Source: Bacillota bacterium
Lineage (GTDB): Bacteria > Bacillota > Sulfobacillia > DUSP01 > JBFMCS01
Direction of reading: 5' to 3'
Length of the DNA: 64,000 bases
Assembly: GCA_040754315.1 (NCBI GenBank)
Contig: JBFMCS010000036.1
Location: 1 to 64,000, forward strand
The notes under the pieces are model-generated. The model saw nothing but the letters and a program-made list of their open reading frames with translations, did no database searches and was not told the origin of the DNA. Below are positions 52,329-61,457 of the stretch, piece after piece. Each line of letters opens with the position of its first letter. Position 1 is the stretch's first letter. A program made the position numbers and the translations under genes.

Positions 52329-52880
52329 TCAAGGTGTGCCCGAGAGGGTCCCCCCCAACCGGCGCGCGGCCTCCATGGCATCCCTATCCTTCTTGACCTC
52401 ACCCTTACCATCTATGCTGACCAAGAGCTGGTCCACGAAGTCCACCTTCAGGTACTTGAAGCTCTCCCGGAACATGCCCACAATGTGCTGGGCGGTGGTC
52501 TTCGAGGCGTCCTCGTGTGTGCATACCAGCGCGGCCTTCTTCCCGTTCATGAAGCTGGCACCCTTTTCCTGCAACGAGTACCAGCGATCAACAAAGGCCT
52601 TCAACTGGGCGCTGGGCCCCCAGAAGTACACGGGGGTACCGATGACATAGACGTCGGCCTTCTCCATTTCTCGTGCCAGCTCCACCATGTCATCTTCGAA
52701 GACGCACTCCCCGCGTGGCTTGCACGCATCGCAGGCAGTGCAAGGGTGGATCTCCATGCCTGCCAGGCTGTACTTCCGGGTAACAGCCCCCTCCTTGGAC
52801 GCCCCTTTCAGCACCTCATCCACGAGGGTGTCAGTATTGCCCCCGTGTCTTGGACTCCCCACGAAACCCACAATGTACAC
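52329..52880 (-). CDS. Flavodoxin-fold NADPH-dependent FMN reductase / iron-sulfur flavoprotein-like
   Basis: 183 residues. FMN phosphate loop GSPRHGGNTDTL at 8-19, ring-binding segment GTPVYFWGPSAQLKAF, and a cysteine cluster CTACDACKPRGEC near 47-59 as in iron-sulfur flavoproteins and multimeric flavodoxin WrbA-like proteins. It probably moves electrons between ferredoxin or NADPH and an FMN substrate. The start is a GTG with GGAGG eight bases upstream. Divergent from the aldehyde oxidoreductase gene, across a 318-base gap in which I see no clear promoter pair. Confidence 0.9.
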   Translation of the reverse strand: MYIVGFVGSPRHGGNTDTLVDEVLKGASKEGAVTRKYSLAGMEIHPCTACDACKPRGECVFEDDMVELAREMEKADVYVIGTPVYFWGPSAQLKAFVDRWYSLQEKGASFMNGKKAALVCTHEDASKTTAQHIVGMFRESFKYLKVDFVDQLLVSIDGKGEVKKDRDAMEAARRLGGTLSGTP

Positions 52881-53198
52881 CGTGGAACCCTCCTCCCAAG
52901 AGTAAGCACAGCCGGTTTCCCTAGGGCCCTATCCCTGGACACGCCGGCCAGCGAGGCACGGACCACTGCCATCCCTCTTAATACTGCATACGGCGGCCGA
53001 GGCTGATCTCCTCCAACCTGATCCTGCCTCGTGGCCAGGCGCTCTCCTTGCCCTGTTGTAATGGCAGGATACCCCCAGGTTCGTGTGGAAGTGAGTTTTA
53101 TATTGGGTCATTAACAGCAGAGACGGTGTCGTCCACCGGGCGATAAACGGCCTGGCCCCGGCCAGTGCGGCCGCTAATCTCTAGAAGGAGGGATCCCC

Positions 53199-55094
53199 AT
53201 GTTTCCAGAGGCCAGAATCATCTGGGTAAACCTCGATGACAAGAAGGTTGAGCCCTTGACCCTGCCGCCGGAGGTGTATCGCCTGTACCCAGGGGGCTCA
53301 GCCCTAGCCATGTACTTGATCCTCAAGGAGATGAAGGCAGGGGTGGACCCCCTGGGACCCGGCAACCTGCTGGTGTTCTCCGTTTCCCCTCTTACAGGTC
53401 TTCCCATCAGCGGGCAAAGCCGCCTAGTGGTCACAGCCAAGAGCCCACTCACTGGGGCCATTGGCGACAGCGAATCCGGCGGCTTCTTCCCAAAGGACCT
53501 TAAGGGAAACGGGTGGGATGCCGTGGTGTTCCAGGGGAGGGCCACGCACCCTGTGTACCTGTTCATTGACGGGGACCATGCGGAACTCAGGGAGGCCCAG
53601 GGGGCCTGGGGTATGGTGACCGGGGATGCCGAGGACGCCATTAGGAAGGACCTGGGGGCCAGTGATGTGGAGATCGCCCAGATCGGGCCCGGCGGTGAAC
53701 GCATGGTCAAGTACGCCTGCATCATAAACATGTGCAACAGGGCCAACGGCAGGACGGGCATGGGGGCCGTGATGGGGTCCAAGAACCTCAAGGCGGTTGT
53801 TGTCAGGAAGAGCAGGGCCAGGCGACCCGTGGATCCGGAGGGCCTAAGAGCGCTTACCGCCGATGTCAAGGAGAGGATCGAGGCCAATAACGCCGTGAAG
53901 TACCTGGGGATCGACGGCACGGACTCGGACCTCCTGGCCTTTAGCGAATCCGGGTTCCTGCCCACCAGGAACATCTCCACCGGGTACTTCCCGGAGGGGG
54001 CCTCCAGCATAACCGGGGAAACAATGTCCAGGACCATACTCAAGGAGAGGGATACCTGCTACGGATGTGCCGTGAGGTGCAAACGGGTTGTGGAGGTCCC
54101 AGGCAGGGCAGAACCCCGCTACGGCGGGCCAGAGTACGAGACCTGCGCCACCCTGGGTTCCTACTGCGGAGTGACCTCCCTGGAGAGCATTGCCGAGTCC
54201 AACCAGCTGTGCAACATGTACGGCCTGGATACCATCTCTTGTGGTGCCACCATATCCTTCGCCATGGAGTGCTTCGAGAAGGGCATCATCACCCTGGAGG
54301 ATACGGGCGGGCTTGACCTGAGGTTCGGAAACGGCGAGGCCGTGAACGCCTTGATCCACCTCGTCGCCAAGCGCAAGGGCATAGGAGACATCCTGGCCGA
54401 GGGCAGCAGGGCGGCAGCCCAGCACTTTGGAAAGGGAGCCGAGGCCCTGTCCATGTCGGTGAAGGGCAACGAGATACCCGCCCACATGCCCCAGTTCAAA
54501 CCCTCCGTTGGGCTGATATATGCGGTCAATCCCTTTGGCGCTGACCACGAATCGTCCGAACACGACCCTGCTGTCTCGCTCCCACCTGATAGCCCGGACA
54601 GGGTTCGCCTTTTCCAGATAGGCGCGTGGAAGGGCTACGAGGACTCCCTTTCCCTGGACGAGGAGAAGGTCCGGTTTGCCTTCGTATCGCAGTGCTTCTA
54701 CTCCCTTCTGGATACCATCTGCCTCTGCAACTTCGTGTGGGGACCAGCGTGGCAGCTGTATGGGCCCGAGGATGTGGTGAGCCTCTGCAAGGCTGGAATT
54801 GGATGGGATACCTCCCTCTACGAACTGATGAAGGCGGGCGAGAGACGCCTGAACATGATGAGGTTCTTCAATGCCCGCGAGGGCTTTACCAGGAAGGATG
54901 ACTACCTGCCCCAGCGGTTCTTCCAGCCACTGCCTGATGGGCCCTCCGAGGGCGTCCGTGTTGATGAAGGTGAGTTCAAGAGGGCCCTTGACCTCTACTA
55001 CTGCATCGCGGGCTGGGATGAGACCACCGGAAACCCGGCGCCGGGCAAGCTGAGGGAGCTCTCCCTGGGCTGGCTTCTGGAACAGGCAGGCTGA
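53199..55094 (+). CDS. aor: Aldehyde ferredoxin oxidoreductase (tungsten type)
   Basis: 631 residues, full length. N-terminal beta domain, then [4Fe-4S] ligands C287, C290 and C294 (CYGCAVRC) with a fourth in DTICLCNFV, and tungstopterin-binding segments such as GRTGMGAVMGSKNLKA. It oxidises aldehydes to acids with ferredoxin, or the reverse. Substrate class (AOR, GOR or FOR-like) is not fixed by eye. ATG follows GAAGGAGG. No MoaD-like or ferredoxin gene is adjacent; the nearest redox partner is the divergent flavoprotein. A terminator follows. Confidence 0.94.
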   Translation: MFPEARIIWVNLDDKKVEPLTLPPEVYRLYPGGSALAMYLILKEMKAGVDPLGPGNLLVFSVSPLTGLPISGQSRLVVTAKSPLTGAIGDSESGGFFPKDLKGNGWDAVVFQGRATHPVYLFIDGDHAELREAQGAWGMVTGDAEDAIRKDLGASDVEIAQIGPGGERMVKYACIINMCNRANGRTGMGAVMGSKNLKAVVVRKSRARRPVDPEGLRALTADVKERIEANNAVKYLGIDGTDSDLLAFSESGFLPTRNISTGYFPEGASSITGETMSRTILKERDTCYGCAVRCKRVVEVPGRAEPRYGGPEYETCATLGSYCGVTSLESIAESNQLCNMYGLDTISCGATISFAMECFEKGIITLEDTGGLDLRFGNGEAVNALIHLVAKRKGIGDILAEGSRAAAQHFGKGAEALSMSVKGNEIPAHMPQFKPSVGLIYAVNPFGADHESSEHDPAVSLPPDSPDRVRLFQIGAWKGYEDSLSLDEEKVRFAFVSQCFYSLLDTICLCNFVWGPAWQLYGPEDVVSLCKAGIGWDTSLYELMKAGERRLNMMRFFNAREGFTRKDDYLPQRFFQPLPDGPSEGVRVDEGEFKRALDLYYCIAGWDETTGNPAPGKLRELSLGWLLEQAG

Positions 55095-55103
55095 TCTCAC
55101 ACG

Positions 55104-55130
55104 AGGGGGCCTCCGTGCCCCCTTTCCTTA
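55104..55130 (+). terminator. Terminator of the aldehyde oxidoreductase gene
   Basis: AGGGGGC-CTCCGT-GCCCCCT followed by TTCCTTA, 10 bases past the stop codon: a 7-bp G/C stem with a moderately T-rich tail. Confidence 0.7.
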
Positions 55131-55346
55131 TCCCGTCATTCCCTGAACTTCGTAAGCCTGCAAAAATACGCCTTGTTGTGCCGGCTGCACACAGGAGAAT
55201 ACCCGGTTTGTATAGTACTGAGTAGAGAAGTCGCGGGGCACCCCACGGACCAGGGACTCAGAGGGCCGGGACCCCCGGGAACCGGACGCCTGGAGCTGCC
55301 TAGAGGGCCGGGTGTCAACCACACTGCAGCTGGGGGAGGAACAAAG

Positions 55347-56117
55347 GTGGAACAGACGAATGAGGCTTTCCTGCAGGAAGGTTTGCGCCTGGTAGACCTG
55401 GCCGAGGCCCGGGGCTTTCCCCTGCGTCTCCTAGGGGCGGTAGCAATCAGGCTTCACTGTGAAAGGTACAGGCATCTCTTCGACGCGGCAGATCGTCCCA
55501 TCACCGACCTGGATTTCATGGCCTACGGACGGGACAACGCCAGGGTCCAGGGCATGCTGCAGGAGGAGGGCTACATACCTGACGAGTTCATCCTCAAGTT
55601 CTACGGGCAAACCCGGCAGATCTACGCTCATCCCCAGATTAGTGGCTTCAAGGTGGACGTGTTCTTCGATAACCTTAGTTTCTGTCACGTGGTTCCCTTC
55701 CAGGGCCGCCTGGAGATGGATCGCCCCACCATCACCATGACCGATGTACTGCTGGAGAAGATGCAGATCGTGGAGATCAACGCCAAGGACCTAAAGGACA
55801 CCATCATCATGATGCTGGAACACGACCTCTCCGAGGGGTTCGCCAGGGAAACCGTTGATACCGCCTACATATCGAAGAGCCTTGGCGTGGATTGGGGCTT
55901 TTACTACACGGTGACCCAGAACCTTCGCAAGGTCCTAGAGTACATGAGACAGAACCCCTTTATCACCCCAGAGGAGATGGCGGTTGTGGAATCCCGGGTC
56001 TTCCGGCTCCTTGAGCGGCTGGAGAAGGAACCCAAGACCATGAAGTGGAGGCTCCGGGCCAAGCTGGGACCCAAGGTCAAGTGGTACACGGAAGTGGAGG
56101 AAACCGAGAAGTTCTAG
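55347..56117 (+). CDS. Nucleotidyltransferase-fold protein of unknown role
   Basis: 256 residues from a GTG with GGGGAGG seven bases upstream; an ORF start further upstream (55173) reads through non-protein-like sequence. The segment LLGAVAIRLHCE followed by ITDLDFMAYG fits a minimal polymerase-beta-like nucleotidyltransferase (G-A motif plus D-x-D), and a helical C-terminal half follows. No partner gene is evident. It sits alone between two terminators. Functions of such proteins range from tRNA or antibiotic modification to toxins. Confidence 0.7.
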   Translation: MEQTNEAFLQEGLRLVDLAEARGFPLRLLGAVAIRLHCERYRHLFDAADRPITDLDFMAYGRDNARVQGMLQEEGYIPDEFILKFYGQTRQIYAHPQISGFKVDVFFDNLSFCHVVPFQGRLEMDRPTITMTDVLLEKMQIVEINAKDLKDTIIMMLEHDLSEGFARETVDTAYISKSLGVDWGFYYTVTQNLRKVLEYMRQNPFITPEEMAVVESRVFRLLERLEKEPKTMKWRLRAKLGPKVKWYTEVEETEKF

Positions 56118-56216
56118 CTTCTGTAGGGGACTTCGGTACCAGATCATCTTCACTGACCGAGAGCCCTGGGGTAAGGTGGCCCGGGGCTTCCTGGTGCCCG
56201 CAGGGAACGGCAAGAA

Positions 56217-56245
56217 CCCGGGAGGGGTTGACCCAGCCCCCCGGG
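56217..56245. terminator. Hairpin between the nucleotidyltransferase and pyrB genes
   Basis: CCCGGGAGGGG and CCCCCCGGG pair around TTGACCCAG. The genes on each side are convergent, so it may serve both. No long T-run. Confidence 0.5.
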
Positions 56246-56300
56246 CCTAGCCCGCCTAAGCCATCAAGGTGAACTTGGGATGCCAGTAGGCCCGCCTGTG

Positions 56301-57224
56301 CTATGCGCGGCCAGTCACCATGGCCAGGAGCGCCATACGGGTCGGAACCCCATTGGCCGCCTGGCGGAAGTAGGCGGCACCAGAATAGCCGTCGGTGTCC
56401 ACCGCTATCTCGTCAACCCTGGGAAGGGGGTGCATGATAGTAACCCCCTCTTTGGACCTGCCGGCCAGATCGGCGTTTACCACGTAGGCGCCCTTCACCC
56501 TCTCGTACTCCGCAAGGTCCTGGAAGCGCTCCTTCTGCACTCTGGTCACGTAGATGACATCGCTAACCCCGGCCACAGCCCCCAGGTCCTCCACTTCCTC
56601 TATATCCGCGCCCCTGGCCGCCAGTGTTTCCCGGATGTACCCGGGCATTGCCAGGCTCTCCGGGGATACCAGTTTCACGGAATTGCCGTAGAGCGCCAGG
56701 AGGTAAACGAGGCTGTGAACCGTGCGTCCGTGCTTGAGATCCCCAACCAGGGAAACAGTGAGCCCTTCCATGCGGCCTTTCTCTTTCTTGATAGTGTACA
56801 TGTCAAGGAGCGCCTGCGTGGGGTGTTGCCCAGAACCATCGCCTCCGTTTATCACCGGGACCTCTGATGCCCGGGCCGCCTCCTCTGCTGAGCCAATGTC
56901 GGGGTGGCGTATGACTATCACGTCGCAGTAGCTCTGTATGACACTGATGGCATCACTCAAGGTTTCGCCCTTTGCCGCGGAAGAGGTCTTGGCATCAGCA
57001 ACGTTGATGACACTGCCGCCCAGCCTCTGCATGGCGCTCTCGAAGGACAGCCGCGTCCTGGTGCTGGGCTCGAAGAAGAGGGCCGCCATGATGAGCCCCT
57101 CCATGTGCCCGAGCGCCTGGCGCCTGGAGAGGGCTTCGTCAAACCTCTCCGTCACCCTCAGGATCTCCTCCAGTTCCTCCCGGGTCAGTTGCTCAGTAGT
57201 GAGAATGTCCTTGCCTCCCAGCAA
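56301..57224 (-). CDS. pyrB: Aspartate carbamoyltransferase catalytic chain
   Basis: About 307 residues. The carbamoyl-phosphate loop FFEPSTRTRLSFE, the HPTQALLD segment and HPLPRVDEI are intact. Makes carbamoyl-aspartate in pyrimidine synthesis. TTG at 57224 chosen because GGGAGG lies eight bases upstream; a GTG at 57233 lies within that site. Its neighbours upstream include pyrK-pyrD scraps, so a former pyrimidine cluster existed here. No regulatory pyrI is adjacent. Confidence 0.95.
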   Translation of the reverse strand: MLGGKDILTTEQLTREELEEILRVTERFDEALSRRQALGHMEGLIMAALFFEPSTRTRLSFESAMQRLGGSVINVADAKTSSAAKGETLSDAISVIQSYCDVIVIRHPDIGSAEEAARASEVPVINGGDGSGQHPTQALLDMYTIKKEKGRMEGLTVSLVGDLKHGRTVHSLVYLLALYGNSVKLVSPESLAMPGYIRETLAARGADIEEVEDLGAVAGVSDVIYVTRVQKERFQDLAEYERVKGAYVVNADLAGRSKEGVTIMHPLPRVDEIAVDTDGYSGAAYFRQAANGVPTRMALLAMVTGRA

Positions 57225-57292
57225 ACCACACACCTCCCAAATGCTATGTTAATTGTCCCCAGGGTCACCAAGGCGAGGCGTAGCCCCAGGGA

Positions 57293-58489
57293 CTATCCTA
57301 GCCTGGAGAGGGCCTCGGCCAGCCGTTCCACTGCAGCCCTGAGGTTCTCCATGGAACTGGCATAGGATATCCTGACGTGCCCCTCCCCCGCGGGGCCGAA
57401 GGCGGTCCCGTGAACCACCGCTACCTTGGCCTCCCGGAGCAGGTACATGGTCAACTCCTCTGATGACATCCCAAATGCGCTGGTATTGGGGAACATGTAG
57501 AAGGCCCCCTGGGGCCTGTGGCAAGCCAGTCCTGGTATCCCTTGGAGGGCATCATGGAGATAGCGCCTCCTTTCGTCAAAGGCCGAGACCATTCGCTCCA
57601 CATCGTCCTGGGGGCCTTCCAGGGCTGCCACAGCCCCCCACTGGGCAAAGGTATTGGCCGAGGCCACGTTATGCTGGTGAACCCTGTAGGCCGCCTGGAC
57701 CAGCCTGGCGGGACCCGCCACGTACCCCACGCGCCACCCCGTCGCTGAGTAGGTCTTGGAGATGCTGTTGATGATGAGGGTCCTCTCCCTCATACCAGGA
57801 AGCGCTGCGGGGCTCACCACCTCCGCCCCGTCGTAGGCCAGGGTTTCGTAGACCTCATCGGAAATGACCACCATGTCCCTGTCCAGGGCCACCCTGGCTA
57901 CCCCCTCCATGGTGTTCCGGTCCCAAACCGCGCCCGTGGGGTTACAGGGCGAGTTAACCATAATGGCCTTGGCATTCGAGGTCAGGCTCTTCTCCAGATC
58001 CCTCACATCCAGCTGGTAGCCACTCTCCTCGGAGCACCGGACGGGTATGACCTCGGCCCCCCAGAAGACGGGCAGGCTAAAGTAAGTGGTATAACCTGGA
58101 ACCGGCACGACAATGCCATCCCCGTCCGAGAGGATGGCAGCAAAGGTCACCATGAGAGCCTCGGACCCTCCCACTGTCACGAAGATCTCCTCATGGGGGT
58201 CATACTCCAGGCCGTGCTGGGCCAGGAGCTTTTGGGCTATCGCCTCTCGGAGCTGGAGAAGTCCCATGTTGGAGGTGTAGTGCACCTGGCCCTCGTTGAT
58301 GGCTCTTATTGCCGCATCCTTGATGTGGGCCGGCGTGTCGAAATCCGGCCTGCCCAGTTCCAGGTGGATGACCTCGATCCCCTGCCGCTCCATGGCCACC
58401 GCCGCCTCGTAAACCTTCCTGATACCGAAGGGGGGCAACCTCATGGCCCTTGGGGACAACCGCCCTTCATTGCGTACCTCTCTGGGCAT
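57293..58489 (-). CDS. Class I aminotransferase (aspartate aminotransferase-like)
   Basis: 398 residues; PLP lysine in NSISKTYSATGWRVGY, with NPCNPTG-type segment NSPCNPTGAVWD and the C-terminal arginine region GHVRISYA. Substrate class: aspartate, aromatic or branched-chain acids. ATG at 58489, ten bases after GGGAGG; it overlaps the arginase-family gene by 23 bases. It may supply the amino-group transfer step for the adjoining amidohydrolase genes. Confidence 0.92.
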   Translation of the reverse strand: MPREVRNEGRLSPRAMRLPPFGIRKVYEAAVAMERQGIEVIHLELGRPDFDTPAHIKDAAIRAINEGQVHYTSNMGLLQLREAIAQKLLAQHGLEYDPHEEIFVTVGGSEALMVTFAAILSDGDGIVVPVPGYTTYFSLPVFWGAEVIPVRCSEESGYQLDVRDLEKSLTSNAKAIMVNSPCNPTGAVWDRNTMEGVARVALDRDMVVISDEVYETLAYDGAEVVSPAALPGMRERTLIINSISKTYSATGWRVGYVAGPARLVQAAYRVHQHNVASANTFAQWGAVAALEGPQDDVERMVSAFDERRRYLHDALQGIPGLACHRPQGAFYMFPNTSAFGMSSEELTMYLLREAKVAVVHGTAFGPAGEGHVRISYASSMENLRAAVERLAEALSRLG

Positions 58490-59426
58490 CGTACCCATCC
58501 CTCCCGCCCGTGCACCCCCGGCCCGTTCTTCCAGCCCCGGCCTTTCGTGCCCTCACCACGGAGACAATGAAGTCCATGATGATCCTGGCCGCCACGGCCG
58601 AGGTCATGCCCCGGAAGTCCATCATGGGGTTAACCTCTACGATATCGATGACAGACACACGGGGGGCCACCAGCCTCACGAACTCCATGACCTCCCGGGA
58701 GGACAGGCCCCCCGGCTCGTCAGCACCGGATCCGGGGGCGTAGGCCGGGTCAAGAACATCGATATCCAGGGTGAGGTACAGCCTGTCAGTACCAGAGGCG
58801 GCAACCTCCAGGGCCTCCCTGGCGGCCGCCCCAGCCCCTACCCGTCGAAACTCCGGCGCAGGTATCTGCCTGATACCGCTCCTTCGTATGTAGTCCAGCT
58901 GGTCAGGGTAGTTGTAGCCCCTGACCCCCACCTGGATAAGGTTAGAAGGGGCAACCCTGTCCAGTTCCAGCGCCCTGCGGATCTCGCTGCTTCCTGAGAA
59001 GCGTCCCTGGACCGGGGAGTCATCCACCAGGTCAAGGTGGGCATCCATCTGGATGATCCCCATGGCACTTTCCGTCATGGAGTGCAGGGCCCTGAGGCCT
59101 GGCAGGCTCACAGAGTGGTCCCCGCCGATGATCACGGGGATGACCCCTGACTCGAGGAGCCCCAGGATGGGTCCCTCTGTTCTCTCCAGCATCAGCCCGT
59201 GGTCATACCCAATGACCTCAACATCCCCGTGATCCTGGACCTTTACGCCGTCGAGGTCCAGGACCTCCCCGGCCTCCACATCATATACGCCCTTGCCTCT
59301 GATCCGGTTGAGGTGCCACTGGAGGCTCCTGCGCACTTCTGCCGGGGCATACCTTGCCCCCGGCCGGCCAAGGCCCGCCGCGGTGTCGTAGGGTATACCC
59401 AGTATACCGAATTCCAGCGCCAGAAT
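58467..59426 (-). CDS. Arginase/agmatinase-family ureohydrolase
   Basis: About 319 residues when started upstream of the conserved N-terminus. Binuclear manganese motifs are complete: GGDHS, MDAHLDLVDD and LDIDVLDPAYAPG. The family N-terminus (LGIPYDTAAGLGRPGARYAP) is encoded upstream of the first GTG (59336), in a frame with no ATG, GTG or TTG before a stop at 59441-59439. AGGAGG (59438-59433) lies six bases before an ATT (59426) and nine before a CTG (59423), so one of these starts it. Agmatinase is the most likely, with guanidinobutyrase or proclavaminate-type possible. Confidence 0.88.
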   Translation of the reverse strand: MLALEFGILGIPYDTAAGLGRPGARYAPAEVRRSLQWHLNRIRGKGVYDVEAGEVLDLDGVKVQDHGDVEVIGYDHGLMLERTEGPILGLLESGVIPVIIGGDHSVSLPGLRALHSMTESAMGIIQMDAHLDLVDDSPVQGRFSGSSEIRRALELDRVAPSNLIQVGVRGYNYPDQLDYIRRSGIRQIPAPEFRRVGAGAAAREALEVAASGTDRLYLTLDIDVLDPAYAPGSGADEPGGLSSREVMEFVRLVAPRVSVIDIVEVNPMMDFRGMTSAVAARIIMDFIVSVVRARKAGAGRTGRGCTGGRDGYDAQRGTQ

Positions 59427-59438
59427 ATCACCCCTCCT

Positions 59439-60252
59439 CTAGGAATTTGCACCTGGGCCCGGCAGCCGGTGCGCCGCACCTACCATCTGACCCAGTGACT
59501 CCAGACCTGATCCCTTCATGTACTCCCTGATCCCCTCGATCACCTCCAGCATCACCCTGGGATTCACAAAGTTCCCTGTGCCTATGGCCACAGCGCTGGC
59601 CCCGGCCAGGATGAACTCCAGCGCGTCCCGGGCTGACACTATCCCTCCCATGCCGATAATGGGGAGGGAGGCACCCCGGAATATGTCCCACACAGCCTTG
59701 AGTGCCAGGGGCTTCACCGCAGGGCCGGACAGGCCGCCGGGACCCCTGGGGAAAACAGGCATCCTCGACCGGATGTCTATGGCCAGCCCAGAGATGGTGT
59801 TCACCGCTGACACCGCGTCGGCACCAGCCTCCTGGGCTGCCCGCGCCATCTGGGCGATGTCCGCCACATTGGGAGACAGATTGGCGATGACGGGGAGGGC
59901 CGTTACCCCCCGCACAGCCGCCACCACCTGGCCCAGGAGGCCTGGGTCCAAAGATAGTTCATGCCCTTGAGCCCATCCTGACATGAGGCTGGTGGCCTCC
60001 CCCACCACCCTCACCAGGAGCTGGGAAAAGACCACGTGAGGGATGCAATCGATGGACACTGAAGGGACGGGACAGCAGCGGGCTGTGGGTGCCCCAGCCC
60101 CGCACCATCACAAACTGGCCCGGTCTTGCCCTGCGGGCTATCTCAGGGGCGCAAATGGTAAGGGTTACGTAACCCGGCGCCGGTTCAAGGGTCTGGGAAA
60201 TGGTGCCCCTAACCAGTACACCCCTGAAGCCAGGGCAGTCCAAGCCATTCAT
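59439..60252 (-). pseudogene. Collapsed pyrK-pyrD: dihydroorotate dehydrogenase electron-transfer and catalytic subunits
   Basis: The 5' end (60252 on, ATGA overlap with the preceding gene) is PyrK: GTISQTLEPAPGYVTLTI, RPGQFVMVRGWG, then SRPFSV. A frameshift near 60055 leads to LLVRVVGEATSLMSGWAQGHELSL, still PyrK. The sequence then joins directly to the second half of PyrD: DPGLLGQVVAAVRG, LPVIANLSPNVADI, GADAVSAVNT, IIGMGGIVSARDA. The ferredoxin-reductase-like remainder and iron-sulfur cysteines of PyrK and the first half of PyrD are gone (about 330 residues). Non-functional, so pyrimidine synthesis needs a pyrD elsewhere. Confidence 0.85.
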
Positions 60253-61415
60253 TTGACCAGAAGGTCTCTGGGGAAACTTGCCAGGGTCTCTGAACCCTTC
60301 TCAGTAACCCGGATGGCCTCGCTGACCTCGACACCGAAGTCCTCCAGCCAGATCCCGGCGATCATGTGGAACGTCATGTTGGGCCCTAGGACAGTCCGGT
60401 CTCCCTGCCTCAGGCTGGCAGTGTGCTCACCCCAGTCAGGGGGGTACCCTATACCGATGGAGTAGCCAAGCCGCGAGTTCTTCCTCAGGCCCTGCCTTTC
60501 GATGACATGCCTCCAGGCTCTCTCGACATCTTCGCATGTGGCCCCAGGTTTCACCGCGTCTAGGGCGGCCTCGATCCCCTCCACAACAACCTGGGCGGTG
60601 TCCCTGACCCCGGCCGGAGCCGGCCCTACAACCATTGTCCTGGCCATGGGTGAGTGGTACCGGTGCTTGCAGCCGGCTAGCTCCAGGATGACCACATCGC
60701 CCTTCTTGTACTCCCGGTCGGACCAGGTGAGGTGAGGCGTACAGGTTTGCTCGCCCGAGGGCAGCATGGGAGCAAAACCTGTGTACTCCCCGCCGAACTC
60801 GCTGGTACCGCTGATCTGGGCGTGGTAAATGCCGGCAACAACATCGCATCCCCTGATACCCTCGTCAATGGCCTCCAAGGCCGTGGCCATGGCCTTCTCT
60901 ACCAGCCTGGCCGCCATCTTCATGTAACGGATCTCGTTATCCGACTTGATGAATCGCACCCAGTTCACTAGGAGTGAGGCATCCTTGAAACGGGCCCCGG
61001 GAAGGCCCGCATGGAGCCTCTCATAACCCAGGGCGGTGAAGTAGTAGACATCCTTCTCCACCCCAATCACGCTGGTGCCTGCACCCAGGTCCCCAAGGAC
61101 CGAGGCTATGTGGTCCATGGGGTGCTTCGGGGGGTTCTGCACGTAGTCATCAGTGTAAGAGAGGATGTTGCTGCCATCCAGCCAGGTGGTGATCCTGGCC
61201 CCGCTGGCATCCATCTCCCTCCCGATCCAGATGGGCTCTTCCTTGTCCATGAACACCATGACCATCTGGGGAACGTAGAAGGACCACCCGTCATAGCCCG
61301 TGAGGTAGTTCATGTTGGCAGGATCCGATGCCAGGAGCACGCCTATGCCTTCGGCGCTCATCCGTTCCTTGGTTTTCCTCAGCCTCTCCAGGTACTCGGC
61401 CTTCTCGAATACCAT
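60249..61415 (-). CDS. M24-family creatinase/ectoine-hydrolase-like protein (DoeA type)
   Basis: 388 residues. N-terminal creatinase domain with MNYLTGYDGWSFYVPQ, then pita-bread catalytic domain. The usual metal ligands are replaced (VILELAG for the first aspartate, YHSPMARTM for the second, MIAGIW for the first glutamate), so it is not a metallo-aminopeptidase. GYPPDWGEHTASL and DFGVEVSEAI are typical of the DoeA/EutD ectoine hydrolase branch, which opens the ectoine ring. Four-base overlap with the pyrK start; 42 bases after the M20 gene. Confidence 0.8.
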   Translation of the reverse strand: MVFEKAEYLERLRKTKERMSAEGIGVLLASDPANMNYLTGYDGWSFYVPQMVMVFMDKEEPIWIGREMDASGARITTWLDGSNILSYTDDYVQNPPKHPMDHIASVLGDLGAGTSVIGVEKDVYYFTALGYERLHAGLPGARFKDASLLVNWVRFIKSDNEIRYMKMAARLVEKAMATALEAIDEGIRGCDVVAGIYHAQISGTSEFGGEYTGFAPMLPSGEQTCTPHLTWSDREYKKGDVVILELAGCKHRYHSPMARTMVVGPAPAGVRDTAQVVVEGIEAALDAVKPGATCEDVERAWRHVIERQGLRKNSRLGYSIGIGYPPDWGEHTASLRQGDRTVLGPNMTFHMIAGIWLEDFGVEVSEAIRVTEKGSETLASFPRDLLVK

Positions 61416-61457
61416 GGCTGCCCCCCCCTCTGCCGGGCTGCCCCGGCCGGTTGCTGG

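Noticed and set aside
52200-53006. 268-codon plus-strand frame across the flavodoxin-fold gene
   Set aside because: Antisense to a gene with clear FMN and cysteine motifs.
60249-61415. Xaa-Pro dipeptidase identity for the M24 protein
   Set aside because: The metal-ligand residues of M24 aminopeptidases are replaced and the motifs match the creatinase/ectoine hydrolase branch.
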